64,000 nucleotides of DNA from Bin87 sp965220095 (lineage in GTDB: Bacteria > Chloroflexota > Dehalococcoidia > Lucifugimonadales > UBA3495): contig OZ244805.1 of NCBI GenBank assembly GCA_965220095.1, positions 372,001-436,000 of the forward strand. Direction: 5' to 3'. The number at the start of each line of letters is the position of its first letter. The first letter of the stretch is position 1. The notes beneath the pieces were generated by a model that was not told where the DNA came from, searched no databases, and saw only the letters and a list, made by a program, of their open reading frames with translations. Positions 37,297-46,193 of the stretch are shown here, piece by piece. Made by a program: the position numbers and the translations under genes.

Positions 37297-38773
37297 GTAA
37301 CAGTTCAGACTTGCGGGGAAATGAGCAGTTGACGGCAGGCGGCGAGAGGATTTAGACCTTGGGCGCGCCAGGTGCCGAAGAGAGAGGCCAAGGTCATCTT
37401 GCTCTGTGTGCCTTGCTCCGAGCGGGTGCCGCCGCTGATCTTGCGACTGATGACCAGGTGGCGCAGGCTGCGCTTGGCGGCGTTGTTGTCCGCTGGCACG
37501 TCCGGTTCGGCCACAAAGACAAAGAGTTCCTTGATGTGGCGTTCAATGCGTCGGCACAGCTTGCCCTGGACCGCCGACGGGTCAGACAGGAAAGGGCGGC
37601 AGATGGCCAGCAGCTTCCGCTCCCAGGCCAGTTGGGCGGTGCGCCGCCGCTTGGCCTGGGGATGAGTGAAGGCTTTGGCTCGGTCGTAAATCCCGTGGAC
37701 GGCGTCGGCCCACCTGGCCAGTGGCGCAGCATCGGGGTAGAGGGTGCGCAGGTCATGGATGTCCCGCAGCAGGTGGGCCCAGCACCGCTGCTTGGGGCCA
37801 TCATAATGGTGGTAGGCAGCGTAGAAATCGCTGACCAATACTCCGGAGAAAGCATCGCTCAGCGCCTCGTCCACCACCGTCTTGCCCCGACCCCGCCGCA
37901 GGAAGTACCGTTCGGTGGGGGTGCTGAAAGTCCACACGTAGCCGTTGGCGCCGTCCTCGCGCCAGCCGGTTTCGTCGGCGTGGACCACCGGGCTGGCCCG
38001 GACGCGGTCCAGTATGCCGGCTACCATCGGCTGGGCCTTTTGCGCCGTCTGACGAATGGCCCCGACGATGGCGCCCTCGCTGACGCGCAGTTGATGTACG
38101 GTATCCAGATACCGCTGGATGGCGCGGAAGGGCATTCGCGCTTCTTCCCGCAGCGTGGCGACCAGGCTGAGCACGTTGACGCCGAGGCGCTGCCGTCCCA
38201 AAACCACACCGTCCAGTCCCGCCGGGGGCGTGCAGCGGCGCCGGCACGCCGGGCAAGTCCGAGCAATGTAGACGTGCTCGGTGACCTGTACCGGAGCCAC
38301 CGGCAACTCGATGACTTCCCGAGTGCGCTGAGTCCAGCCCCCAGTCAGGTGAGTCCCGCAATCGGGACAGTTCTCCATCACGTGCTCCACCCGCTGGGTG
38401 GGCGTCATGCGCCGGCGGGCAAAGCCGTGGCGTCGCTGCTTGCGGGGCTGCTGCTTCACCGGCGGCTGGCGGCCCGATTTCGCCTTCAGGCCGGGCATCC
38501 GGGGCGGGCCGCCCGGTTTCGCCTGGCCTTCCAGTTCGGCAATCCGCCGCTCCAACCGCTCAATCACCCGCTGCTGTTCCAGAACGGTGGCCTGTAGTTG
38601 GGCAATGATGGCGATGAGGGCAGCGCGGTCGGCGGCGCTCAGAGCCTGCCCCTGACCCGAACAGGGGCCAATTTCGGTATCCATGCCCTGTATATGACAT
38701 AACCACTGCCACCCGCGCCAGCGTTTGGCAACCCGCCTTCGGCCAATTCAACCCACCAACTCTGAACAGTTAC
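37297..38773 (-). mobile_element. IS66-family element, copy 2 (1477 bp)
   Basis: GTAACAGTTCAGACTT at 37297 and, reversed, GTAACTGTTCAGAGTT at 38773. It carries only a tnpC-type gene, without tnpA or tnpB. Flanks CTGTCCCG and CGGGACAT are nearly reverse complements, not direct repeats. Confidence 0.85.
37305..38684 (-). CDS. IS66 transposase (TnpC), open but with catalytic Glu replaced by Lys
   Basis: 459 aa. N-terminal coiled coil (IAQLQATVLEQQRVIERLERRIAELEGQ split over residues ~28-55), a basic linker, a zinc-binding region (CPDCGTHLTGG, CPACRRRC), then the catalytic domain with Asp in VVHADETGWRED and Asp in LVSDFYAAYHHYDG. The third residue should be Glu in the motif N-x-A-E-R-x-L-R. Here it is NNAAKRSLR (AAG), whereas damaged copy 1 keeps GAG. 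A single G-to-A change therefore probably kills this transposase despite its complete frame. Start ATG 38682-38684. Confidence 0.9.
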   Translation of the reverse strand: MDTEIGPCSGQGQALSAADRAALIAIIAQLQATVLEQQRVIERLERRIAELEGQAKPGGPPRMPGLKAKSGRQPPVKQQPRKQRRHGFARRRMTPTQRVEHVMENCPDCGTHLTGGWTQRTREVIELPVAPVQVTEHVYIARTCPACRRRCTPPAGLDGVVLGRQRLGVNVLSLVATLREEARMPFRAIQRYLDTVHQLRVSEGAIVGAIRQTAQKAQPMVAGILDRVRASPVVHADETGWREDGANGYVWTFSTPTERYFLRRGRGKTVVDEALSDAFSGVLVSDFYAAYHHYDGPKQRCWAHLLRDIHDLRTLYPDAAPLARWADAVHGIYDRAKAFTHPQAKRRRTAQLAWERKLLAICRPFLSDPSAVQGKLCRRIERHIKELFVFVAEPDVPADNNAAKRSLRHLVISRKISGGTRSEQGTQSKMTLASLFGTWRAQGLNPLAACRQLLISPQV

Positions 38774-38851
38774 CGGGACATAGCCCTGTGCAAAACTAAT
38801 CGCGCTGATTTACCGATACGGAATGCGGAGTCAATCCGACGCATTCCGTAA

Positions 38852-39307
38852 TCAGAATGCCGTTACCTTGATATACAATACCTGTTTTTCGATAGGGTCG
38901 AAGAGGCAGGTGTAGTTCATTCGCTGCCATGCGCCAAAAGCGTTCTGGAATCTCACGTTACTGCCGTAGTACATGATTTGCTGACCGCTTGGTTGAACCT
39001 CTACGCCAGAGAACCTTTCTCCGGGACCAGTCGTCCATTTGTAATCATAGGCAGATTGGTTCTCTATCATGCGCCCGCAAGGGCCAACGGCTGCTCTTAG
39101 CCAATCCCGTCGTTCGGACGCGCATTGAGCGTCTTTTAGACACTGGTCGTCTTTATTTACTATCGGCGTTGGCGGTCTGGTTGGCGTAGCCCGTACCTCA
39201 ATCTTTGGTTTCTCAGATGATGACTTGTCGTTTACCCCGACGACAATTAAGGCAATCGACAGACCCACCAATGCCATTACGCCAACGACTGCGATAATCT
39301 TCCCCAC
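38852..39307 (-). CDS. Membrane-anchored protein of unknown function
   Basis: 151 aa from GTG 39305-39307, chosen because AAGGAGG lies 8 bp upstream. One N-terminal transmembrane segment (KIIAVVGVMALVGLSIALIVVG, residues ~3-24), a short Pro/Thr-rich linker (RATPTRPPTPIV), then an extracytoplasmic domain with four Cys (DDQCLKDAQCASERRDW, GPCGRMI, NYTCLFDP) that could form disulphides. Family not recognised. A hairpin (ACGGAATGCG/CGCATTCCGT, ~38819-38849) follows the stop and may end transcription. It lies inside the putative element 38783-42541. Confidence 0.65.
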   Translation of the reverse strand: MGKIIAVVGVMALVGLSIALIVVGVNDKSSSEKPKIEVRATPTRPPTPIVNKDDQCLKDAQCASERRDWLRAAVGPCGRMIENQSAYDYKWTTGPGERFSGVEVQPSGQQIMYYGSNVRFQNAFGAWQRMNYTCLFDPIEKQVLYIKVTAF

Positions 39308-39510
39308 AACTGGCACCTCCTTGCGACACCCGGAAGGCGTCTTGCTACAGATGCCGAGTCCATAGGCAGCGTCGCAAGAAGGCTCGTAAGCCATCCCGGA
39401 TAGCTGCCTGAGACCCGCCGAATTGCGGGAGGACTGACATCTGTAGCGAGGTCAACATAAAGCGTACTCGCTTTTATGTCAAGGGAATTGCCCTAAATTG
39501 AGCACAATTA

Positions 39511-39519
39511 TGGTATAAT
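39511..39519 (+). promoter_or_regulatory. Extended -10 promoter element
   Basis: TGGTATAAT matches the extended -10 consensus TGnTATAAT and lies ~90 bp upstream of the DUF772 transposase. No well-spaced -35, which extended -10 promoters do not require. Confidence 0.4.
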
Positions 39520-40078
39520 TGTTCGGAACATAAACACTAAAAAAGACCGCCGGGGGTTGCCGCTCCCAACGGTCTGTCGCCACAGGGAAAACGAGGTGAG
39601 CCTCCCAGTGGTCGTTGCAGATATTATACCATCTGCGTCCACGTCGCAAGGTTTCACAGACCTTGCCGACCTCCGGCGGCTCCTCGACGAGATAGACATT
39701 GAGCCGCTTGCAATCGCACTCACCGGCGCACAGCGCACTGGACGCAAACCCTACCCGCGCCGTCCAATCCTGCGGGCGCATCTAGGCTCCTATGTGCTGG
39801 GCATCCCGAATACGTCGGCACTGGTCCGCAGGCTGGATAATGACCCTACGCTCCGCTCCGTCTGCGGGTTCACCAACTCCCTACCCAACCGTAGCACGTT
39901 CAGCCGGGTATTCCAGACGCTGGCCGAGGAATACGTTGACCTCGTAGAACAGTGCTGTGCTCAGATCGTTGCAAAGCTGGCCGTTCTGTTGCCGGACTTC
40001 GGCGTGGAAATAGCCGCGGACTCAACGACTGTCCCCGCGCATTCCAATCCGAGTAAGAAATCAAAACGAAATCCCAAT

Positions 40079-41535
40079 CTGGACTTTACGCAAAATTTAG
40101 AAAAAGTATAAAGGCAGGGTAAGCTGGCCTGACCCAAATCTCACTAAAGGTCCAGCCATGCTCACCCTGCCCGATGCAATTGTAGCCGTTGTCGGTCCCT
40201 TCGCAACGCTGTTTACCAACCCGACTTGGCGGAAAGCCCAGGTGCTGCTGATCGGCGCGATCCTGACCCCGGGTCAGCGCACCGTGGCGGCGGCACTGCG
40301 CGTCATGGGCCGCAGCGACCAGCGCGACTACGCCCGCTACCATGAGGTGCTCAATCGGGCGGTGTGGTCGTCCCGTGCAGCGGCCCGCATCCTGCTGGTG
40401 CTGCTGCTCCAGCACCTGGACCGCGGCGACGGCCCGTTGATCTTCGGCATCGACGAAACCCTGGAACGGCGTCGCGGCGCCAAGATCAAAGGTCGGGGCA
40501 TCTACCGCGATGCGGTGCGTTCCAGCCGCCAGCAACTGGTCAAGGCCAGCGGCCTGCGCTGGATCTCTCTGATGTGGCTGGGCCACGTGCCCTGGGCCGG
40601 ACGCCATTGGGCCTTGCCGGCGCTCACCGTGCTGGCGCCCTCGACGCGGTACTACCAGCAGCAGGGACGCCGACACAAGAAACTCACCGACTGGGCGCGG
40701 CAGATGGTCATGCAACTGAGGCGCTGGCTGCCGCAGCGACCGCTGGCGCTGGTGGGCGACAACAGCTACGCCGTGCTGGATCTGCTCCACTGCTGCCAAT
40801 CCCTCCGTGAACCCGTTACCCTCATTGCCAGACTACGTCTGGACGCCGCTCTCTATGCGCCAGCACCGGCCCGTCAGCCGGGTCAGCAGGGCCGCCCGCC
40901 GCTGAAAGGCGCGCGGCGACCCTCGCTGAAGGCCCTCCTCGACCAGCCCCAGGCAACTTGGGCCAGTGTGGCCGTGGCCTGGTATAACGGCGCCACCCGC
41001 ACGGTGGAACTCACCTCCCAGACGGCAGTCTGGTACCGCTCCGGCAAGCCTCCAGTCCGCATCCGCTGGGTGCTGATCCGCGATCCCCAGGGCGCCTTCG
41101 CCACCCAGGCTTTGCTGTGTACCGACCCCGCCGCGGACCCGACCCAGATCCTGGAATGGTTTGTCCTGCGCTGGCAACTGGAGGTCACCTTTCAGGAGGT
41201 GCGTACCCACCTGGGCGTGGAGACCCAGCGCCAGTGGTCCGACCTGGCCATCGCCCGCACCACGCCTGTCCTGCTGGGTCTCTTCTCCTGGACCACCCTG
41301 GCCGCTCACGCGTTGCAAAAACAGCGCCCCATGACCCAACGCAAGGCCGCTTGGTATGACAAGCCGTCGCCGACCTTCGTGGACGCCATCGCCCTGGTCA
41401 GACGCCAACTGTGGCTGGAGTCGGAGGGTTTTTCAACGTCGGTCACCGACCCCGACATTCAGGAACTCCCGGTCGCCCTGTACCACCGACTTGTAGATTC
41501 GCTTGCTTACGCCGCTTGAAATGCGGAAAGTCCAG
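40079..41535 (+). mobile_element. IS4-family element, copy 7 (1457 bp, intact form, perfect TSD)
   Basis: Termini CTGGACTTTACGC / GCGGAAAGTCCAG. CCAAT at 40074-40078 and 41536-41540. Nearly identical to copy 6. Confidence 0.94.
40158..41519 (+). CDS. IS4-family transposase, intact
   Basis: 453 aa, differing from copy 6 at only a few positions (e.g. PPVRIRW for PPVLIRW, DPAADP for DPSADP, SVTDP for SATDP). All three catalytic acidic residues are present. ATG 40158 lies ~80 bp inside the left end. With copy 6 it is the only undamaged IS4 transposase in the window. Confidence 0.94.
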   Translation: MLTLPDAIVAVVGPFATLFTNPTWRKAQVLLIGAILTPGQRTVAAALRVMGRSDQRDYARYHEVLNRAVWSSRAAARILLVLLLQHLDRGDGPLIFGIDETLERRRGAKIKGRGIYRDAVRSSRQQLVKASGLRWISLMWLGHVPWAGRHWALPALTVLAPSTRYYQQQGRRHKKLTDWARQMVMQLRRWLPQRPLALVGDNSYAVLDLLHCCQSLREPVTLIARLRLDAALYAPAPARQPGQQGRPPLKGARRPSLKALLDQPQATWASVAVAWYNGATRTVELTSQTAVWYRSGKPPVRIRWVLIRDPQGAFATQALLCTDPAADPTQILEWFVLRWQLEVTFQEVRTHLGVETQRQWSDLAIARTTPVLLGLFSWTTLAAHALQKQRPMTQRKAAWYDKPSPTFVDAIALVRRQLWLESEGFSTSVTDPDIQELPVALYHRLVDSLAYAA

Positions 41536-41955
41536 CCAATGGTCCCAGCGACCCCGACGCATCATGGACCAAGAAGCACAGCGCACAGGACCCGTCCAAA
41601 GAAGAATGGGTATTCGGTTACAAAGTCCACGCCATCGCTGACGCCAACCACGACCTGCCCATCTCCATAATCGTTACGACTGCCAAGCAGAACGACTCGC
41701 CTATGCTGCGGACTCTCATCGAAAAGGCGGAGGCTGAACATGACTGGCTCAGTATTGGCCCTGATTCAGTAGTCCTCGCCGACCGTGGCTACGATTCCAA
41801 AGTCAACAACGAGTACGTGTATCGCAGAGGCGCGGCCCCGGTCATTCACAAGCGCAAGCCTCGGGGCGGGTTGCATGATGGCATCTATACGACAAAGGGC
41901 GTGCCAACCTGTCTCGGTAAGCAGGAAATGGAGTTCGTCCAGATTGACCGACATA

Positions 41956-42186
41956 GTATCTGTACGGTTCGTATGCGCTGAATGCTTTGGCGAGGTGGTT
42001 CATCACATCGACGATAAAGTGAAGCGGATTCCTGACCGATGCCCAGCGTGTAATGCCCCTTGGGACGGGGCTACCGGCGTTAGTCTTGCAAAGGAAATGG
42101 CCGAAGTGCTAAGGAAAGCGCGAGAATGGCAGCAGTTGGACTTTAAGGTGCTTACTCGATTAGAACTGGAAGAAACAAGCAGCTAA
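41956..42186 (+). pseudogene. 3' remnant of a Cys-rich (CxxC..CxxC) protein
   Basis: About 76 residues without a start codon: 'FVCAECFGEVVHHIDDKVKRIPDRCPACNAPW', a likely zinc ribbon, followed by the helical tail 'SLAKEMAEVLRKAREWQQLDFKVLTRLELEETSS'. The frame overlaps the truncated end of the DUF772 transposase, indicating a deletion that fused two gene remnants. Confidence 0.45.
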
Positions 42187-42196
42187 CAGCGACTAA

Positions 42197-42442
42197 TCAA
42201 CACCAAGTGCAAGTATAGGAGCTTAGACGCCCTTCTGCTCGGTATTGCTTTATCACTTCATCAACTGCACGATGAATTTCCGGCCTTCGTTCCAGAAGAG
42301 TTCGTTCCTCGCCTGGAGGCACAACTGGCATTCGCAGGCACGCTTCACGCATCACCGCTAGCATCAAGGCAAATTTCTCAGCAGATATTGGAACGAATGG
42401 ACGCTGCTCTCCGAACTGCTCGTCAAATGCGTGGTTTCCCAT
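42197..42442 (-). CDS. Small protein of unknown function
   Basis: 81 aa. ATG 42440-42442 is preceded by AGGAGGG, a near-perfect ribosome-binding site, which is the main reason to believe it is real. Mostly helical and charged (SAEKFALMLAVMREACLRM; RRPEIHRAVDEVIKQYRAEGRL), ending in CTWC. No family recognised. It lies inside the putative element ending at 42541. Confidence 0.55.
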   Translation of the reverse strand: MGNHAFDEQFGEQRPFVPISAEKFALMLAVMREACLRMPVVPPGEERTLLERRPEIHRAVDEVIKQYRAEGRLSSYTCTWC

Positions 42443-42890
42443 AATCCCTCCTATCCACCGAATTCTACCCTATTCCGCATTTCGTCACAACCTACCGATA
42501 TTCGTCTCGGCCTTTTTGTTGGCTCTAGTTTTGCACAGCCCTACCGCATACACTGGTTCAACAGTTCCAGGCAATCCGGTGAGTGCCAACGTCTGCTGAA
42601 GCCACGCTGGTGCATCAAGTGCGGCGGACGCCAAGGGAAGCAGGAATACTGCGAATGCAATCGTCAAAGCTTGGCGAACATTGATTTACGCTCCGCAGTT
42701 TTGCATTTTGCAGTGTAGCACGTGAGAGCCGGCGTACTGCCCCGCAGAGTGCTGACTGATCATCAGTTGGGGTGGTTGCTGCCCATTAGCGGGGTTATGG
42801 AAACCGTCGCGGTCCTGACGGTTCCGATCGTCGCCAGCGCGATTTCAGGGTTTCGCAATTTTCTCTCCCGGAGGGAGCTGATGCGTGGGT
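42443..42890. other. Intergenic region holding the right end of the putative element
   Basis: Contains the inverted repeat at 42526-42541. No gene supported in the remaining ~350 bp. Confidence 0.5.
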
Positions 42891-44252
42891 TTATGCTGTT
42901 GACGGGTTCACCGGGCAGCCGGCGCACATGGCGCCTTTGCTGCCGGGGATGCAGGCGTGGGCGGTTTCGCCGGCGGGTGGTGCAACGTCGATGGCGGCGG
43001 CCAGCAGCGGCGAGGTTGGTGGCGGCAGCGTCAATCCGGCGGCCTCGGCGGTACGGCGGTCCTGCGCCTCGCCGAACAGGTCCAGGCGCAGTTGTTTGCC
43101 GGAAGGCGGTCGTTGTCCGGGAAACACCACATACGGCCAGGCTCGCTTCCGCACCACGCCCATTGCCTGCAGGTCGCGCCAGTTGTCGATGCTGTGGAGC
43201 CGCCGGTTCTGCATGATGCGGTCGGCGGAAATGGGGCCGATGCCGGGAATGCGTAGCAGCTGTTCTTTGGCGACCGAATTCAGGTCCATCGGGAATGCGT
43301 CCAGATTTTCCATGGCGATAACAGTTTTGGGATCCTGCTCCAGCGACAGGAACCCGCCGTTGTCAAAGGCCAGGCCAATCTCGTCAGAACCGAATTGATA
43401 CACACGGCGCAACCAGTCCATCTGGTAAAGGCGATGTTCCCGGGCGGCCGGCGTCGGGGGATGCTCCTCCATCGGGGTTTCCCACGCCGGACGGAAGGGC
43501 GGATAGTACACGCGCTTCAGGTTCCAGTCGGTGTACATCTGGTCGACGCGGCGATAGATCTGGCGGTCGGACTCTTCGGCAGCGCCCACGACGAATTGCG
43601 TTGCCTGACCTACGGCGCCGCCCCGGGCATCGCGGGTGAGTTGGTCAATCCACGCCATCGGGTCAAGGATGTCTTTCTGCAGGTCTTTATGGGGGCTGAT
43701 GCGGCGCAGCAGGTCGGCTTCGGGGGATTCGATGTTGACCGACAACCGGCTCCCCAGACGGTGGGCGGCCTCCACCAGGTGGCGTTCGGCTCCGGGCATC
43801 ACCTTCATGTGGATGTAGCCCTTGAAGCCGTGCTTTTTGCGGATTAGTTCCACCGCTTCCACCAGCTTTTGGGTCGTTTTGGAGCCGTCGCCGGCGATGC
43901 CCGAGCTGAGGAACAGTCCGTCCACCGTGCCGCGCGATTGCAGCTCCATGAAGGTGCTGGCCAGCTCCTCGCGCTTGAAGGCATAACGCTTGCGGGAGAC
44001 GTAAATGCTGTTGGGGCAGTACGCGCAATCCATCATGCAGAAGTCGGTGAACATCACCCGCATGAGGTTGATTTTCTTGCCGTTGGGCAGGCTGGAGCGG
44101 TAAACGCCAGCCGTTGGGTTCTTGTGGGGGTCAGAATAGGCGACGCGGTGGGGCCCGGTGGTAACCTTGCCGCCGGTGAGGATATCGTCGGTGGCCATAC
44201 CGCCCAGGATGTGGAGCTTTTCGTAGCGGTCGGGAGTACGTTTGATGAGCAT
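42891..44252 (-). CDS. Putative DNA modification/repair radical SAM protein
   Basis: 453 aa. Radical SAM cluster motif CMMDCAYC (C-x3-C-x2-C) at residues ~73-80. The N-terminus 'YEKLHILGGMATDDILTGG' and the middle (SSGIAGDGSKTTQKLVEAVELI) follow the family of radical SAM proteins that carry a C-terminal helix-hairpin-helix. That HhH (EQLLRIPGIGPISADRIM) is at ~340-360 and suggests DNA binding. Relatives often sit beside a uracil-DNA-glycosylase-like partner; none is adjacent here. The tail has extra Cys (HACIPGSKGAMCAGCPVN). The substrate is unknown. ATG 44250-44252, GGAGGGA upstream. Confidence 0.88.
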   Translation of the reverse strand: MLIKRTPDRYEKLHILGGMATDDILTGGKVTTGPHRVAYSDPHKNPTAGVYRSSLPNGKKINLMRVMFTDFCMMDCAYCPNSIYVSRKRYAFKREELASTFMELQSRGTVDGLFLSSGIAGDGSKTTQKLVEAVELIRKKHGFKGYIHMKVMPGAERHLVEAAHRLGSRLSVNIESPEADLLRRISPHKDLQKDILDPMAWIDQLTRDARGGAVGQATQFVVGAAEESDRQIYRRVDQMYTDWNLKRVYYPPFRPAWETPMEEHPPTPAAREHRLYQMDWLRRVYQFGSDEIGLAFDNGGFLSLEQDPKTVIAMENLDAFPMDLNSVAKEQLLRIPGIGPISADRIMQNRRLHSIDNWRDLQAMGVVRKRAWPYVVFPGQRPPSGKQLRLDLFGEAQDRRTAEAAGLTLPPPTSPLLAAAIDVAPPAGETAHACIPGSKGAMCAGCPVNPSTA

Positions 44253-44404
44253 GAAGTTCGTCCCTCCAGTCCGGCGCTGGTGACTTGAACTCGCCGGACT
44301 ATACGAACTTATGGTCTTATACCGTGCCGCGATGCGTCAACCAGTTCGTGTCAGCAAAAAAGGGCGTCCTCGCTAAAGAGCGTCCGGGTTAGAGGGCTTC
44401 CGGG

Positions 44405-45760
44405 TTAGGAAGTTGCCTGGCTGACTAGGCGGTGCCGCGCGTCGGGCGTCATCTCGTAGCGGCGCGGCTTCTCGGTGGCAATCTGCACGCCGTGGGCTTC
44501 CATAATGGGCCACAGATGCTCGGCGAACCAGATGCCGAACCGTTGCGCGGAGTAGGACGCGGTGGCATGAGCGGGCCAACGCCCACGGATGGCCTGCTGG
44601 GCCTCGGCAGCCTTGAATACGTCCTCGGAGATGCCCTCTGCTACTTCGGCAGCCAGTTGTTCTGGACCAGGTTCGCCGCTGGAACGTGCCTCAGCGGGTC
44701 TGGGCTCAGGCGCAGGTTCTGGAATCGGAACTTCGGGCCGTTGCCGAGGTGCGGGTGCTGCGCTTGCTCCAGCGGAAGATTTCACCGCGTCGGTAATCTC
44801 GTAGATGCGCGGCGAGATGGTGCGGGTCATCACAACACCGCGCTGCTCCAGTTTCGGCCACACGGCCCGGATCAGGTATTGCCCGAAACGGGCGGCGGTG
44901 TCGGCAGAGGGATGGTCGGGCCAGCGCCCCTTGATGACTTTCTGCGCATCCCCGGCCTTGAATCTGCCCACCGGTAACCGGCGGATTAGTTCGTCGGCGA
45001 TATCGTCGGCGCTGACGCTCGGGGTTGCGGCAGTCGGTCGGGCTTTGGCGGAGGGAACTGTGGCCCTCGATGGCGTCGCAGATGGCGTCGGACTCGGAGT
45101 AGCCGGCGGTTTCGGCGTAATCGCCGGACTCGGAGTCGGCGCCGTTGCGGCTCCCGCCGGAGCCTGGGCGGGCGGTTTGCGCGTAACGGCAGATGGCCGC
45201 GCCGGTGTTTGCGTCCACGTTGGTGCCGCATTGGGACGCAAGGCATTGGGCAGGTTCCAGCGAAAACGGTCGGGAATGAACCGTTCGATTTCCGGAGAAA
45301 CTCCGCCGCCAGCCGGCGCGGTTACCCACAGGAACGGCGAGTGATCCCAGCCCCGTTCCGACGCCATCTCGCGCACCTTGACGAACAGGGCGCCGAAATC
45401 GCTGTCGTTGCTGATAACCGCGATGTAGCTCGCCTGACCTGCTGCCAGATCGCCAATGGCATCGGCGGTGATGGCCAGGTCGGCGGAATTTTTGGCCATC
45501 TCCCGGCTGAAATGCTGGACACCGCGAACCCGCCGTGCCAGCTCGGGGTAGGTTGCCTCAACCCACATCCGCCACAGCGCCACCTTGTCGGCGCGCACGT
45601 AAAGCGACAGGCTGCCCACCGGCGGATATTCGGCCGGCCAGTCGGCAACCGTCTGTGCGATAACATCCTGCGCCAGGTCCGGCTCCCGCAGATTCTCGGT
45701 GTCAACGTAAATGGCAGCGCCGGCCGACGCCGGATGGTTGCCGTTGTGCTGGACAGCCAT
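44405..45760 (-). CDS. NYN-domain protein with two C-terminal winged-helix-like repeats
   Basis: 451 aa. The N-terminal NYN (PIN-like) nuclease domain (~1-165) shows the expected acidic residues: YVDTENL, KNSADLAITADAIG and VISNDSDFGALF. A Pro/Ala/Thr-rich linker (~175-245) follows, then two related modules ending at ~335 and ~445: 'GRFKAGDAQKVIKGRWPDH..RFGQYLIRAVWPKLEQRGVV' and 'DVFKAAEAQQAIRGRWPAH..RFGIWFAEHLWPIMEAHGV', each closing with a Y-E-(I/M)-T strand. NYN proteins with such helical modules process RNA in other systems; the target is unknown. Start ATG 45758-45760, 17 bp after the protease gene stop. Confidence 0.85.
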   Translation of the reverse strand: MAVQHNGNHPASAGAAIYVDTENLREPDLAQDVIAQTVADWPAEYPPVGSLSLYVRADKVALWRMWVEATYPELARRVRGVQHFSREMAKNSADLAITADAIGDLAAGQASYIAVISNDSDFGALFVKVREMASERGWDHSPFLWVTAPAGGGVSPEIERFIPDRFRWNLPNALRPNAAPTWTQTPARPSAVTRKPPAQAPAGAATAPTPSPAITPKPPATPSPTPSATPSRATVPSAKARPTAATPSVSADDIADELIRRLPVGRFKAGDAQKVIKGRWPDHPSADTAARFGQYLIRAVWPKLEQRGVVMTRTISPRIYEITDAVKSSAGASAAPAPRQRPEVPIPEPAPEPRPAEARSSGEPGPEQLAAEVAEGISEDVFKAAEAQQAIRGRWPAHATASYSAQRFGIWFAEHLWPIMEAHGVQIATEKPRRYEMTPDARHRLVSQATS

Positions 45761-45777
45761 TTAAAGGAACCCGCAGA

Positions 45778-46131
45778 TCACATCGTGACCCTGGCCGGCA
45801 CTAGTCGTTCATGTATTGGATCTGCAGCCACACCGAATCGCTCCAGGGTCATAGCGCCAATGAGAACGACGTCATCATCGGGCCCGAAGGCGACATGGAC
45901 GGTCCTGCTGCGATCATTAATTTCTATGAGCGCGAGACCGATCGACATATCAATAACTGAACCGTCGGCAAGGTAGAAATTTTCTTGCTCGTCTCGGGCG
46001 ATGCCCAGATCATCCAGAACGGACGCCGGGATTATGGAATAAAGCGCTCCGGTGTCGACCATGCCGACCAGTTCCAGACTCCGATCGCCGTCAGCGCTGC
46101 GAACGGAGAAATCCACGTTGAATGTCCCCAC
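45778..46131 (-). CDS. Retropepsin-like (clan AA) aspartic protease
   Basis: 117 aa single-domain aspartyl protease-like protein. The active-site loop GMVDTGALYSIIPASVLDDLGI (residues ~22-43) has the D-T-G triad, and a hydrophobic-hydrophobic-Gly segment (VVLIGAMTLERFG) near the C-terminus completes the fold; it would act as a dimer. GTG 46129-46131 (VGTFNVDFSV) was chosen because GGAGG lies 8 bp upstream and because family members begin M-G-T-F. An earlier ATG at 46191 is possible. It lies between a DUF1501 gene and the NYN gene on one strand, probably one transcript. Confidence 0.8.
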   Translation of the reverse strand: MGTFNVDFSVRSADGDRSLELVGMVDTGALYSIIPASVLDDLGIARDEQENFYLADGSVIDMSIGLALIEINDRSRTVHVAFGPDDDVVLIGAMTLERFGVAADPIHERLVPARVTM

Positions 46132-46193
46132 GCCTTTGCCTCCGATGGTGGATCCTGGCAGCGTAATGCCTCGCTTAACAGCGCTACGCATCT

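Larger units (their letters stand above)
39608..41981 (+). pseudogene. DUF772-type (IS5/IS1182-like) transposase interrupted by IS4 copy 7
   Basis: The N-terminal part (39608-40078) has 'GRKPYPRRPILRAHLGSYVLG' and 'RSTFSRVFQTLAEEY', then the first Asp in IAADSTTVPAHSN. IS4 copy 7 follows 'KRNPN'. After it (41541 on) the frame resumes exactly as 'GPSDPDASWTKKHSAQDPSK', 'VFGYKVHAIADANHDLPISI' and 'VVLADRGYDSKVNN' (second Asp). It ends early at TGA 41979-41981, before the conserved Glu region, so the 3' part is also lost or frame-disrupted. GTG 39608 has GAGGTGAG upstream. Confidence 0.83.
38783..42541. mobile_element. Putative transposable element with passenger genes (interrupted by IS4 copy 7)
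   Basis: Inverted repeats GCCCTGTGCAAAACTA (38783-38798) and TAGTTTTGCACAGCCC (42526-42541) differ at only two outer bases and are flanked by TA on both sides. Between them are a DUF772-type transposase (39608-41981) and three non-transposase genes or remnants. Without IS4 copy 7 and its duplicate the unit is ~2.3 kb. That the repeats are the element's true ends is an inference. Confidence 0.5.

Noticed and set aside
42431..43216. Plus-strand frames upstream of and across the radical SAM gene
   Set aside because: They are antisense to the well-supported minus-strand gene or lie in the element end without start signals.
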